23,525 nucleotides of DNA from Peronospora farinosa. Its lineage: Eukaryota; Oomycota; Peronosporomycetes; Peronosporales; Peronosporaceae. The DNA is taken from contig CANTFK010000027.1 in NCBI GenBank assembly GCA_947646735.1, positions 1-23,525 on the forward strand. Direction: 5' to 3'. Positions 8,990-18,246 of this stretch are shown here, in pieces (the stretch's first letter is position 1; the number at the start of each line of letters is the position of its first letter). Under the pieces are notes generated by a model. It was not told where the DNA came from. It did not search any database and was given only the letters and a program-made list of their open reading frames with translations. A program made the translations under genes and the position numbers.

Positions 8990-10235
8990 CTCGAAAGTTC
9001 CGCCCCCTCTCAGTGCAGCGATCTCAGCCTGCGACTGAACAGCAGCATGGTAGGCAGCCGCGAATAGTTGGGCGTAAACGCCGTTCCTATCAGGTGCCAC
9101 CGATGTAAGTGGATGCAAGTGGGGACAAGTGCTTCCTTGTTGGAAGGCGTGTTGGCCCACCGCCATGTGAAGCAAAAACTTCAAATCCTTGTGCAGTGGA
9201 AAGGAAAACAAAATGGTTTCGACTATTTGGAATTGGTTGACGCGTTGCGTGTCGACGTACCTGTCCTGGTGGCTTCTTACGAGCAGAAGCATCAGCTGCA
9301 CTTGCTCTGCTAAGTCCTGATGGACTAGCAGGAGCGGCGTGACGAGAAGGAGTTGGGGGTATGTGACACCCAATTTCTCCCTCGCACGCGTCATAGCGAA
9401 GATGTTTCGCTGCGACCGCTGTTTCACTGCATCTACATGCGGTTTAACACGGCGCAGGAACTCTGCTTCGTATTCGTCGGTTGTTTCGTTCGAACGCAGC
9501 ACGACGGGGATAGGGAAAGCACGACCTATTGCTTTTCCCTGCCGTTTCCACGATGAAAAGACGCTTAAGATCTTTTTAACATCAGTAGTGTTACGTCTTG
9601 AAAGCGTCGCACTATTCACACGCCAATGTGGCCACTCGGATGGCGGTGACATCGCTGGAAAACCATCACTTACGTAGCCGCCCTCGCGACGGCGTTCTAG
9701 TGAGGCCGAATTTGAACTCGAAGGGACTTTTAGCTCACCCTCGCCTGAGTCTGACTCTCCATTATGGATTTTCAAGACGTCAGACATAGGGTTAACAGAG
9801 GCGGTCAATTTAGAATCTCCGAGCTTCTGTTGAGTCGCGGATGTTCTTTCGAAGCAGCGCGCTCAGTTATGGTCGCTGCGCCCGTTGGAGAAGACGGCGA
9901 GGCATGACCCTCGCTGTCAAAAAGCATGGAAGCTTCCTGAAGGTTGGGTTTCTCAAATGATGGGTACAAGTGTCCCATCAATGCACTGTGCTCATCACCA
10001 CTTTGGGGTGATGGCAATGGCGTGTTTTTTTGTAGTCAACAATGAGTGTCGGGTTAACATCCGTATCATAGTGGGATGGACCAGTGTTATCTACTGACAA
10101 GCTAACATAAGATGTTGGAGTTGTCTCATAGAAACTTAGCGACGGCTGCGAGTTATGGCGGCGCGCGAGCTTTGTGTTGGTCTTCACAAGCGCCTTTGCA
10201 GGCGACCCATCAACCTTACCACGCTTCGGTTGCAT
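8888..10235 (-). pseudogene. Antisense accessory ORF of gypsy C, unrecognised family
   Basis: The minus strand opens at ATG 10235-10233, 54 bases inside the LTR edge, and can be followed to TGA at 8888. Two single-base frame changes break it: one near 10020-10030 in a run of T on the plus strand, one near 9808. The last 306 codons (9808-8888) are open. The part homologous to element B includes EGGYVSDG, PPSEW, VLRSNETTDEYEAE and RRVKPHVDAVKQRSQR. Over 9461-9502, six of seven differences from B are synonymous in this frame. The 3' part matches B again at VAPDRNGVYAQLFAAA and RLKTRLDIHER. No known domain is visible; the N-terminal half is Ser/Pro-rich and looks disordered. Confidence 0.7.
9137..9298 (+). 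pseudogene. Chromodomain of gypsy C, downstream of the pol stop
   Basis: The plus-strand frame, same register as the integrase tail, reads HVKQKLQILVQWKG followed by LELVDALRVDVPVLVASYEQ. This is the pattern of the chromodomain of chromoviral gypsy integrases: an LLVRWKG-type strand, a Trp-Glu-type turn (here degenerated to LE) and a C-terminal helix. Element B has the better SWEPVDALRFDVPGLLAAY at the aligned place. Two stops (8987 and 9065-9067) separate it from pol, and both have counterparts in B. It lies fully antisense to the accessory frame, codon on codon. Confidence 0.6.
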
Positions 10236-10246
10236 TTCCTTGCTTT

Positions 10247-10272
10247 CGATGTTTTACAAAGTGTAAAAATCG
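10247..10272 (-). promoter_or_regulatory. Hairpin upstream of the antisense ORF, copy C
   Basis: The arms CGATGTTTTACA (10247-10258) and TGTAAAAATCG (10262-10272) pair around a 3-base loop. It lies between the LTR edge (10289) and the antisense ATG (10235). Element B has a hairpin of the same shape at 11470-11495. Confidence 0.55.
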
Positions 10273-10288
10273 CCTTAAAGACGGATGG

Positions 10289-10785
10289 TGTAACGACTAA
10301 TAGGCCTGCCACGTGGGTGTGACACATCAATGTGACCCACCTCGAAAAATGTGATATCCACGGATGGACTCACATTTAATGAGGATGACGCCAGTTGGGT
10401 CATGGTGACGCTTTAAACAGACTTCACCAACGAGATTAAATATATATTAAGCTCGCACGTAAGGATGCGTTTTAAAAAAGACGCATATCCAATCTTTGCA
10501 TAATTAGCCAATCAGTAGTTAAATTTATATTTAGTTTAAATCTATTAAATATAAGTCAGTCTTGAATTTACTAACTATTGACCACTTTGCACGAGAAGCT
10601 TGATAAGCTTTTGCGTGACGTAAGTGAGGTACCTCTAAGTTGTTCGTTGCGCGGACAGCTCTAAGCGTCCGACCAACGCAACCACCACCGCACGCGGAGG
10701 TAAGACGGTTTAACCGCTTCCTCGCACTGCTTGAAGGTGTGCCGGCGTAGTACGTGGCAGCTTCTCTAAGAAATGCTCGTCTACA
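10289..10785 (+). mobile_element. Gypsy C 3' LTR
   Basis: It starts TGTAACGAC at 10289 after ACGGATGG (compare CCGGGGGATGG before the LTR of B) and ends CTACA at 10785, 497 bp. It aligns in inverted orientation with the B LTRs; shared parts include a CCAAT box (AGCCAATCAGTAGTTAA near 10506), the GATATCCA/GGATTCACAT-type block near 10345-10375, and GGTAAGACG near 10700. It is clearly more diverged from the B LTRs than those are from each other. Confidence 0.8.
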
Positions 10786-10848
10786 TTTGTCGTCGTTCCG
10801 CTTACAATGGCGTATCGTCAGTCCAAGGGGCTAAAGCCTGATAATTTC

Positions 10849-11451
10849 TGTAGAAGGGCAATTCTACAAAGTTGCCTCCTACTACTTAGCTCACACCTTC
10901 AGCACAAGCGAGGAAGCGGGTGGAACGTCTTACCTTTGCGTGCGAGGGTGGCTGTGTGGTTGGTCGACTGCTTAAGCAGTCGTACCACCAGTTGCCTCTC
11001 CCTTAAGCGAGAGTGCAACGAACTTCTGAACAAGAAGTCACCGACGTCACGCAGAACCTTTTTCAGCTTCTCGTGCGTGGTGCGTATGTTTAAGCAAATC
11101 CAAGACTGAGTTATACTTAATGAATTATAATCAAATATAAACTTAACTACTGATTGGCTATATATATATATATAGATCGGATACGCGACTCTTTAGAAGC
11201 GTATCTTGACGCATGAACTTAAATGTAGATTTAAGCTTGCGAATGACGTCCTTCTGAGACGTCGCGATGCCTAGCTTCAACTAGCGTCATCCCTTCTTAT
11301 GTGAATCCATAAATGGATATCACATTCACGAGGGTAAGTCACGTTTGTGTATCGCACCCAATTGACAGGTCAAAAGTAATCATAGATACACTTTAACGTT
11401 TACATTAAGTATATTACTTAATGTTTACGTGTAACTAGATGCCCTGTTACA
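10849..11451 (-). mobile_element. Gypsy B 3' LTR
   Basis: On the minus strand it runs TGTAACAGG (11451) to CTACA (10849), 603 bp. It contains a (TA)8 tract at 11159-11174, a CCAAT box beside it, and a row of three palindromes: 10965-10982 (CGACTGCTTAAGCAGTCG), 10991-11019 and about 11022-11040. Positions of about 10962-11390 are nearly identical to the 5' LTR (three differences), while both ends are much more diverged. Confidence 0.9.
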
Positions 11452-11462
11452 CCATCCCCCGG
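11452..11462 (-). promoter_or_regulatory. Gypsy B polypurine tract
   Basis: On the minus strand CCGGGGGATGG lies directly before TGTAAC of the 3' LTR. A polypurine tract primes plus-strand DNA synthesis and its place next to the LTR is diagnostic. Fragment C has the weaker ACGGATGG at the same place. Confidence 0.65.
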
Positions 11463-11469
11463 TTTAGAA

Positions 11470-11495
11470 CGATGTTTACATTTTGTAAAGCATCG
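11470..11495 (+). promoter_or_regulatory. Hairpin upstream of the antisense ORF, copy B
   Basis: CGATGTTTACA (11470-11480) pairs with TGTAAAGCATCG (11484-11495) around a TTT loop, with one bulged base. It is 62 bases upstream of the antisense ATG at 11557. The equivalent hairpin is kept in fragment C although the surrounding bases differ. Confidence 0.55.
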
Positions 11496-11556
11496 CATAG
11501 GATATAGAGAGACTGCGAGCCGTTGTAAGACGCGCCACTTAATCTACTCAATTTGC

Positions 11557-12949
11557 ATGCCACCGAACGTGGTAAGGCTGATGGGTCGCCTGCAAAGGCG
11601 CCCATGCAGTCCAGCACTAAGCGCACGCGCCGCGATTTATCGCAGCCGTCGCAAAGTGCTTCAGGCACTGAGGTGAATCTTCCATCTCACGATAATGTGG
11701 ATGAGATCCATCTCTCATTGTAGATTACAATGAGACTACACCACTGCCATCACCCTAAAGTGGCGATGAGCAAAGCGCATTGATGGGATATATGTCCCCA
11801 TCATTTGAGGCACCCGTCCTTGAGGAAGCTTCTATGCTTCCTGCAAGTGAAGGTAACGCCTCGTCGCCTGCGTCTACGAGCGCAGCGACTAAGACTGAGC
11901 GCTAACTCGAAAGAATAAGTCGCGACTCAATCTGATGTGACTCATCAGGCTGATGTCTTGACAATCCATAATGGAGAGTCAGACTTAGGTGAGTGTGAGC
12001 TTAAAGCTCCACCAAGTACACCTTCGGCCTCACTATCACACCGTTGGGAGGGCGGCTATGTGAGTGGTGGATTGCTACCAATGTTACCTCCATCTGAGTG
12101 GATGAACTAGGATGGATCTAGTGCAGCGCTTTTGCAGCGTGCCACTACTTGACGCTCATAAGTTTTATAGCGTCTTTCCCTTGTGGAAAAAGCAGGGCAA
12201 GCACTTGGTCGTGCTTTCGCAATTCCAATCGTGCTGCGTTCTAACGAAACAGCCGATGAGTATGAAGCTGAACTTTGGCGCCGTGTTGCCTTGCATGTAG
12301 ATGCAACGAAACAACGGTCGCAGCGAGCCAGCTTCGCCATGAAGCGTGCGCATAAAATCTTGTGTGGTAAGCGACCCCAAATTGATTCTGGCTACACTCT
12401 TTCTTCTACTAGTCCATCCGGACCTAGCAGAAAGCCGACAGCTGGTGCTGCTTTGCATAAGCAGCCAACAGCCCAGGCACGTCGAAGCGCAAAGCGTCCA
12501 CAGGCTCCCATGAGTCTAAGCTCGTTATATAATCCTTCCACTATACAAGGATTTGGAGCTTTCGCTCCACATGGCAGGGCCCAACAACCTTCCTTCAAGG
12601 AAGCTCGTGTTCCCTATCGCGTCCACCAACACAGGTGGCGCCCGATAGGAGTGTCGATTACGCCCACCTACTCGCGGCTGCCTGCCCTGCTGCTGTTCAG
12701 TCGCAGGTTGAGTCCGCTGCGCTGAAGAGGTAGGTGACTAATCTCGAGAGTCAAGTCTCACGACTGACTTCGGATCTGCGCGATGTGAGGGCGAACGACC
12801 GTCAGGGGTACGATCGCCTGAAGACCCGTTTGGACATACACGAGCGACTGGTGATGAGAGACCCGCGTGATGAGAGACCCGCGTCAAATGCGAAGTCCTT
12901 TATCGTCGGTCTCGTACACGGGAAGTCGTTCACCTTCCCCGTAGCCTGA
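11557..12949 (+). pseudogene. Antisense accessory ORF of gypsy B, unrecognised family
   Basis: This runs opposite to gag-pol, between the integrase end and the 3' LTR. The start is the ATG at 11557, matching the start in C. The copy is broken by single-base losses (near 11567 and 11690), several stops between 11748 and 12000, and frame changes near 12183, 12540 and 12640. Recognisable parts shared with C: EGGYVSGG and PPSEW (about 12050-12106), the best block VLRSNETADEYEAEL (12231-12275) with VDATKQRSQR after it, then VAPDRSVDYAHLLAAACPAA and a C-terminal heptad pattern (VTNLESQVSRLTSDLRDV) typical of a coiled coil. Function is unknown. Antisense accessory ORFs at this position are known from some plant gypsy families such as Grande; I see no similarity that I could claim to those. 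Confidence 0.7.
12436..12600 (-). pseudogene. Chromodomain remnant of gypsy B
   Basis: The minus strand contains DSWEPVDALRFDVPGLLAAY and QHQLS, the second half of a chromodomain, aligned to the C copy at 9137-9298. The first half is frameshifted by one base and has a stop in the LQILV-WK strand. It lies beyond the pol stop at 12753-12751 and a second stop at 12670-12668, both also present in C. Confidence 0.6.
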
Positions 12950-14517
12950 TCGGCAAACACGCTCGACTCACAGTCGACGTCACCATCGGCCTCGTTAGAC
13001 CGATGTGGATATGTGATCTCTTATGGATCCACATACCGTTTCAGACGACCCACGTAAAATACGGGGTGCGTCTTAATATACGGTGGGAGAGTGAGCCTAT
13101 AATGTAGGTCTCCAACTTCTTCAATCACTGTAAAGGGCCCAATGAATCGGGGCAATAGCTTAGTAGTATCACCAGGTAGTACATAAATTGCATGTTTTGG
13201 TAGGGTAGCAGTACTTACTAGCACTTTGTCCCCCACACTAGAGTGTTCATTGTTTTTGCGACCATGCTGGTCTGCATATTGTTTTTGCTTGTCCTGTGCG
13301 CTTGCCATCGCTTCACGGACTTTACGTGTGATGGCTAATCGCTCATCCACAAAGCGCTGAGCTTCGCTCACGCTTTTAGCATCCAGCTCGCCTATGACGC
13401 CTCCAAGAGGTCGTTCATGGGTCGACGCTGTTGATAACACTATAGTGTCATCGTCAAGGAGCACTGGCATTTCTTGCCGTGACCACTGCTAAATTAGCAG
13501 TGTCACTAGGGCAACCTTGGCCCTCTTCGGGATTCGCACCAAGTGAAGTGAGGGGCCCTCCCCCACTAAGACTCGGGCTGCGTACAAACGAGACTGGCGT
13601 TCGAGGATGACACAGTCCGTTAATGTAAAACGGTGTCCCGCCCGTACTGGCGTGAACACGATTATTAATAGCGAACTTCACGAATGGAAATTGATTGCAT
13701 CATTCTTTGGGAGTCGCTACTGTACGCAACACACCCGCCACGACTCGATTGGCCAGTTTTGTTTGGCCATCGGTCTGGGGATGATCAGCGGTTGACATGT
13801 GGAGCTTGCTACCCAGCAGCTCAAAAAAAACACATGTCGCCAAAAACCCGACGTAAAACGCGGATCCCGGTCCGATACTATGGACTTGGGCATCCCGTGT
13901 AGTCGATACACGTGATCCAGAAACAAGAGGGCAGCCTCTTTTCCTGAGATCTTGGTGCTACATGGTGCCAAATGCACCATCTTGCTCAGTCTGTCTACAA
14001 AGACGACGAGCCCCGTCCTTCCTTTATGGTCAGGCGGTAAGCCAAACATGAAGTCCAAACTGACCGACTTCCAACAATCCGTTATAATCGGCAGTGGCTT
14101 CAGTGGCGCACTCTTCGAAGGTGCAGGCTTTATGCGCTGACACTCTTCGCAAGAGCGAATATAGTTGGCCACCCAACGATATAGGTGGGGCCACCCCCAA
14201 AATTCCTCTGACACTCGTAAGAATGTCGTTTCACGGCCCAGATGCTTACTAAATGGCGGATCATGGCACTCGTGAAGTATCATCAGCTTGAGATCTGTGT
14301 CATGAGGGACATAGATTCTCAAGGGATGACAAGGTGACAGATGATGCCATAATAGGCCATTACTGTAACTAAAGCGATTTAACTTCGCTTCCAGGTGCGA
14401 CGGAAGGGGAACCTTTCGTCCACCAAAATGATTCAACAGCAGAAGACGATGCTCGTTCTGGCTGTAGCACTCCTTTATATCGAAAGCCAATGAGCTCGTC
14501 ACATAGTAGGCTCTCAT
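12751..14517 (-). pseudogene. Gypsy B integrase with GPY/F tail
   Basis: The first 266 codons (14517-13717) are open: zinc-binding domain with His at residues 85 and 92 and CEEC at 123-126, catalytic Asp at 155 (SVSLDFMFGLPP) and Asp at 216 (IVSDRDPRFT), 61 residues apart. The frame then breaks near 13820, before the Glu-containing block; the downstream integrase part (13681-13454, INNRVHASTGGTPFYINGL) is in another frame. The tail (13470-13021) has RFIGPFTVIEEVGDLHYRL and THPVFYVGRLKRYVDP, ending in a nonsense TAA at 13021-13023 where C has CAA. The tail beyond carries a 16-bp tandem duplication (about 12851-12882) and reaches the conserved stop at 12753-12751. Confidence 0.85.
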
Positions 14518-14641
14518 GGCTGCAAATGTTAACGACTCAACTTATGCTCTCGCACGAAACAACACTATCCTGGTGTCTTGCCTCGAAGTCTGGTCTGCGC
14601 GATAACGCGTCAGCCAAGACATTGGACTTACCTGGCTTGTA

Positions 14642-16304
14642 TTAAACTTTGAAATTAAATTCAGAGAAGAATGTTAACCATCTCGCCATTCTCGGCGAGA
14701 GGTGCGGCGAATTTGTAGCGGTCCGCAGCGATGCGTGATCCGTATAAACCACAAAAGGTTCGGTGCCCAAAAAGTGTAGACGAAACTTCACAAGGGCATA
14801 CTGGATTGAAAGTAGCTCCTTGTCATGCACAGGGTAATTCAGCTCGGCAGCTTTCAAAAGCCAAAACTGATACGAAATGAAACGGTCACGCCGTTGTCAT
14901 CCTTTTGCATGAGCGCGCTGCCGATTGCAAAATTGCTTGCATCGCAGACGAAGCTAAATGGCTTATCCGCGTCTGGCTATGCCAATACCGGTGCCTTTAC
15001 AAGAGATTGCTTTACTGATGTGAACGCATCTACTTGCTCCTTAGACCAAGTCCATTCTGTATCCTTTTCAAAAGGTCAGACAATTGCTTATTTCTCTCCG
15101 CATAATTCTTGCTGTACTTATGCAAGTAATTAGCGAGCCCAAGGAATTGGCGCAGATCCTTCACGTGTCGTGGGACTGGCCATTCCTTGATAGCCCTTAA
15201 CTTTTCTGGGTCTGCTCGTACACCGTGTGCACCTACGATGCAGCCCAGTACAGGTATCTCGGAGACCCCTATTACGCACTTTTGCAAGTTAACGTATAAT
15301 TGGGCGTCATCCATAGTCTGCAACACAGCTTCTAAATGACGCTTGTGCGACTCTATTGCGCTCAGACCGTCCTCCGCCCTACTATGCACGAATACATCGT
15401 CAACGTAAGGGGGCGCGTAGGCACGGTGCTGACGCATCACGTGAGCCACCACTCGGTTAAATGTTGCCGGAGCATTTTTCAACCCTTGTGGCATCAGAAG
15501 CTACTCCCACAGCATACCGCTTGGGGTGCTTACTGCCGTTTTGGCTACATCGGTATCTCTCATTAGAACTTGATAGTAGCCATTCTTCAGATCCAACGCG
15601 GAAAAGATAGTTGACTTTTCCATGGAGTTCAACAAAACATCTTTCCGCGGGATCGACGTTTGCACCGGAATGTTGGCCGTGTTCAGCTTATTATAAGAAC
15701 AAACCACGCGCCATCCACCCGTTGCTTAACGCACAGAGAAGGTCGGGTTGCAGTGAGGCGACTTGCTCTCACGTACATGTCCCGCCTTAGCTCGCTTGTC
15801 GATGAACTCATCGATGTAATCGACATGTATCTTCGGCAAAGGCCATTGCCTGGTCACACATGACTTGGTGCCAGTGTTCAGGTCAATCTCGTGCCTCATG
15901 CCCCTATCGGCCGGTAGGCGGCTCGGCACTTCTGCTGGAAACACATCACGGTGTTTCCACAGAACATCATAGAACGGGCTGTCCTTCAATGCATCCCAAC
16001 CTGGAGCAGCTAAATGTTTCTTTTTGTCGGTCTCCAAGACGCTCTCGTCCATTGTGGATGAAGAGCAACAGTCCACCACGTTCTCTTCTGGAACTGGTGC
16101 GACTATCTCGTGGATCTTTCCTTCCGTTAGTTCGGACAGGAACAGATCCCACGTCATCTCCGAGTGATTTACTATCTCTTCGGCAGATGCCAAGACAAGT
16201 TGGAGCACCGTAACTGAGGATGCCTCCGGCATTTTGTCTTCGACGGCCTCGAACAACTCGTTCGTAGGTCCTTCTTCTTGGACCGAGACTGATCCAAGGG
16301 TCAC
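14642..16304 (-). pseudogene. Gypsy B reverse transcriptase and RNase H
   Basis: From 16304 to 15030 one frame is kept with just two nonsense codons: TAA at 15728-15726 (after PTFSVR, in the block where Lys is usual) and TAG at 15503-15501 (after GMLWE, where Trp is usual). The catalytic YVDD at 15407-15396 is intact. RT ends with LRQFLGLANYLHKYSKNYA. A single-base loss in an A-run near 15066 shifts the frame before the connection to RNase H. RNase H (14857-14642) shows HDKELLSIQYALVKFRLHFL and VVYTDHASLRTAT and stops at a nonsense TAA directly before YKPGKSNVLADALSRR. This is the best-preserved pol part in the window. Confidence 0.9.
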
Positions 16305-16782
16305 TCGTTTCGACGTTCCCTTGATCTTTTGTAATACGTCTGGTACTCGTTGTTCGAGTCACCACGACCTTTTACCTGGAAGAAGGTGTCGTTTCTATAT
16401 TAGCCAACGCACTCCTTCCAACCGCACCAGGCTCATGGCTCTGTGCCGGTTCTTGTGGCGCTTGACTTCCTGTCATCCCACCATCAACTGTCACAGTCTC
16501 TCGGCTCTGTGCAGGACTATTGGACGCATGACTACCTGACATCGCCCCATTCAATACACCGAGTCTTTTCGATCTGGTTAGGAATATGTGTCACCTGGTT
16601 TTCCGCCAGTGCACTTCCGACTACATCACTCCTTTCGAGCTGGGTAGTTCCTGGTGTCGATTGACATACCGTCATCGCACCCTCGACTTTGTTGGACACA
16701 GGATCAGTCACATTAGCCTCTCGCAAGAGCACATCCTTTCCGGTGTCTTGCGTAGAGTTAGCGACTGTGCGTGTACGCCAGT
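16305..16782 (-). pseudogene. Gypsy B protease-RT linker with peptide repeats
   Basis: No domain is recognised. In two overlapping frames the linker is rich in Ser, Thr, Gln and Pro, with an approximately 25-residue repeat whose units read GAMSGSHASNSPAQSRE and GGMTGSQAPQEPAQSHE. Repeated low-complexity linkers between protease and RT are also seen in element A (4962-5083). At least one frame change is needed within it. Confidence 0.5.
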
Positions 16783-17058
16783 TTATCCATGGTTGGTATT
16801 TCGCCCACCAAGGTATGCCTCATACGGACTCTCCATATCTAGCACTGTCAACTTCTTTTTACAAGAGAAGTCACTAAAGCTGAAGGCGAGTTCAACTTGA
16901 ACTCCATCCGATTTTACGAGCGCGCCATTCGCTAAACGAACGATCGCCTCTTCTCGCTTGACATCCTGGCAAAGCGAGTCATAACTTGCCGGACTCTTTT
17001 TCAGAGCCGCGAGTTTCACAAACATCTGTGATGCACCCGAATTCATGAGAAGGGTCAT
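16783..17058 (-). pseudogene. Gypsy B aspartic protease, catalytic Asp lost
   Basis: The frame begins MTLLMNSGASQMFVKLAALK. The active-site triad of retroviral-type proteases is Asp-Ser/Thr-Gly; here it reads Asn-Ser-Gly (AAT), so the catalytic Asp is gone. The C-terminal part, KKLTVLDMESPYEAYLG, matches the flap-to-end region of gypsy proteases (a TVLDM--YD-ILG pattern). A frame break lies between gag and this domain near 17060. Element A retains DSGA. Confidence 0.75.
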
Positions 17059-17196
17059 AGACTCGTACCCGAGCGCTATAGACCAAAAGGGTTGAGGCCT
17101 GACCTTTCGGTACCTCAGGGACTATGCTACCCATTTTTTCGATCACTCTGAACATAGGGGTAGCTTCAGAGTCCGCGACAGTAGGACATCCCGCCC

Positions 17197-18186
17197 CTAC
17201 TGCGCTCTCGCATTTCCCGACCCATCTCGGGAAGGTGCTGGACCCGAGCATTGTGCACGGTTTTTCGAACCTCCCTTCGGGTAGGGAGCCTTCTTGCTGG
17301 CTGACTTAGCACCAGCAGCTACTTTGGCATAGCAGCGAGCCATGATATGGCCGCGCTTGACGCACCACGTATGCATTGCATAACTCCATTGGAGTGGCGT
17401 CCGACCTCTCGCCCGAAGGCTTATAATAAGTTGTCGCCGAGGCGATGTTGTAGGATTGCTCCTCAACTAAGTCAATGTCAATTGCCTCTTCCATCGTCGC
17501 TGGCACCTTTCTAAAAAGGGCCAGACGCGATGGGCCGTGCCGTAGTCCATTCACGAACGTGGCCACCTTAATCTGTTCTAATATCAGAACCACATCAATG
17601 GACGTCTACAGCGAACGCATCTCCTGCATATACTCTTGCAGAGAAAGTTTTGCCTGTCGTGCTCCGAAGAAGCGCGTTCAGCGTTTGCCATAAGTGCAGA
17701 GTAAGCCTACTCTGACGCTATTTTACACAAATTTGACATGGCATACGACACCATCCTGGTGTCGTCTACGATGAGCTGCGCCATAACGCATTGCTTCATG
17801 GCTAAAAGCCAGTAAAAAATCGTTTGTGGGGCAGTACCATCAAACTTAGGAGGGTTCATCCGAATGAGCCTTGGTTGAGTAGTTTGGGCAGAGAGCGTCT
17901 CAACAGTTCTGTTGAGCGCCTCATTACGTGCCTGCTTAAGCCTAAGCTCATCCTGAGTCTTATTGACGGACTCAGTGGTGGCTTATCTGTTTGCCTCGAA
18001 CGCGTTTATACGCTGTCCGAGCACAAACGCCTCAAATTGCTCCAACTGAGCAACATGTTGCCCAGGAGGACAATGCAAGAGGTTGATCAGTGCTTGTTCA
18101 CCAAGTCCCTGCGCCATATGCTCTGCCAACTCTCTATGATGTTAGGAGAGGTGAGGGGAGTCACTCCAGTCCATATTAAGGACCAT
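17197..18186 (-). pseudogene. Gypsy B gag
   Basis: The start is the ATG at 18186-18184, 46 bases inside the PBS, as in element A. One frame then runs to about 17650 with three stops (after DSPHLS, after AFEANR, and TAG in place of Trp in KIASE-AYSALMA). It includes PPKFDGTAPQTIFYWLLAMK, the conserved capsid block of oomycete gypsy gags. A frameshift near 17650 leads to KLSLQEYMQEMRSL and then 17593-17306 (FVNGLRHGPSRLALFRKVP). The zinc knuckle (17364-17332) is damaged: CVKRGHIMARC lacks the first Cys, with His in its place. Confidence 0.8.
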
Positions 18187-18231
18187 GTCAACCACACGCA
18201 CGCTTAGAGAGACGGGTCGTGGGAAGGACCA

Positions 18232-18244
18232 ACAAGTGCTACCA
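18232..18244 (-). promoter_or_regulatory. Gypsy B primer binding site
   Basis: On the minus strand TGGTAGCACTTGT follows the LTR end (CTACA at 18251-18247) after a 2-base spacer. It is identical to the PBS of element A over 13 bases. Confidence 0.75.
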
Positions 18245-18246
18245 AG

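Larger units (their letters stand above)
8557..10785 (+). mobile_element. Ty3/gypsy fragment C: integrase tail, antisense ORF, 3' LTR
   Basis: A 5'-truncated element on the plus strand, of the same family as element B. Homology to B starts at about 8557 (AGTACTGCTACCCTACC is shared), with a 20-base deletion just after. Content: integrase GPY/F tail (8603-8989), a chromodomain beyond the pol stop (9137-9298), a long antisense frame (10235-8888) and a 3' LTR (10289-10785). It lies in inverted orientation to the tail of B (13210-10849), with only 63 bases between the two LTRs. Confidence 0.85.

Noticed and set aside
9805..9808. Reading 8888-9808 as one intact 306-residue gene
   Set aside because: Comparison with element B shows that it is the end of a longer antisense frame broken by a frameshift; the start codon there is internal.
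10807..11109. Plus-strand peptide with a C-terminal part identical to one at 18264-18506
   Set aside because: Both lie inside the two LTRs of gypsy B, and the identity comes from the repeat, not from a gene.
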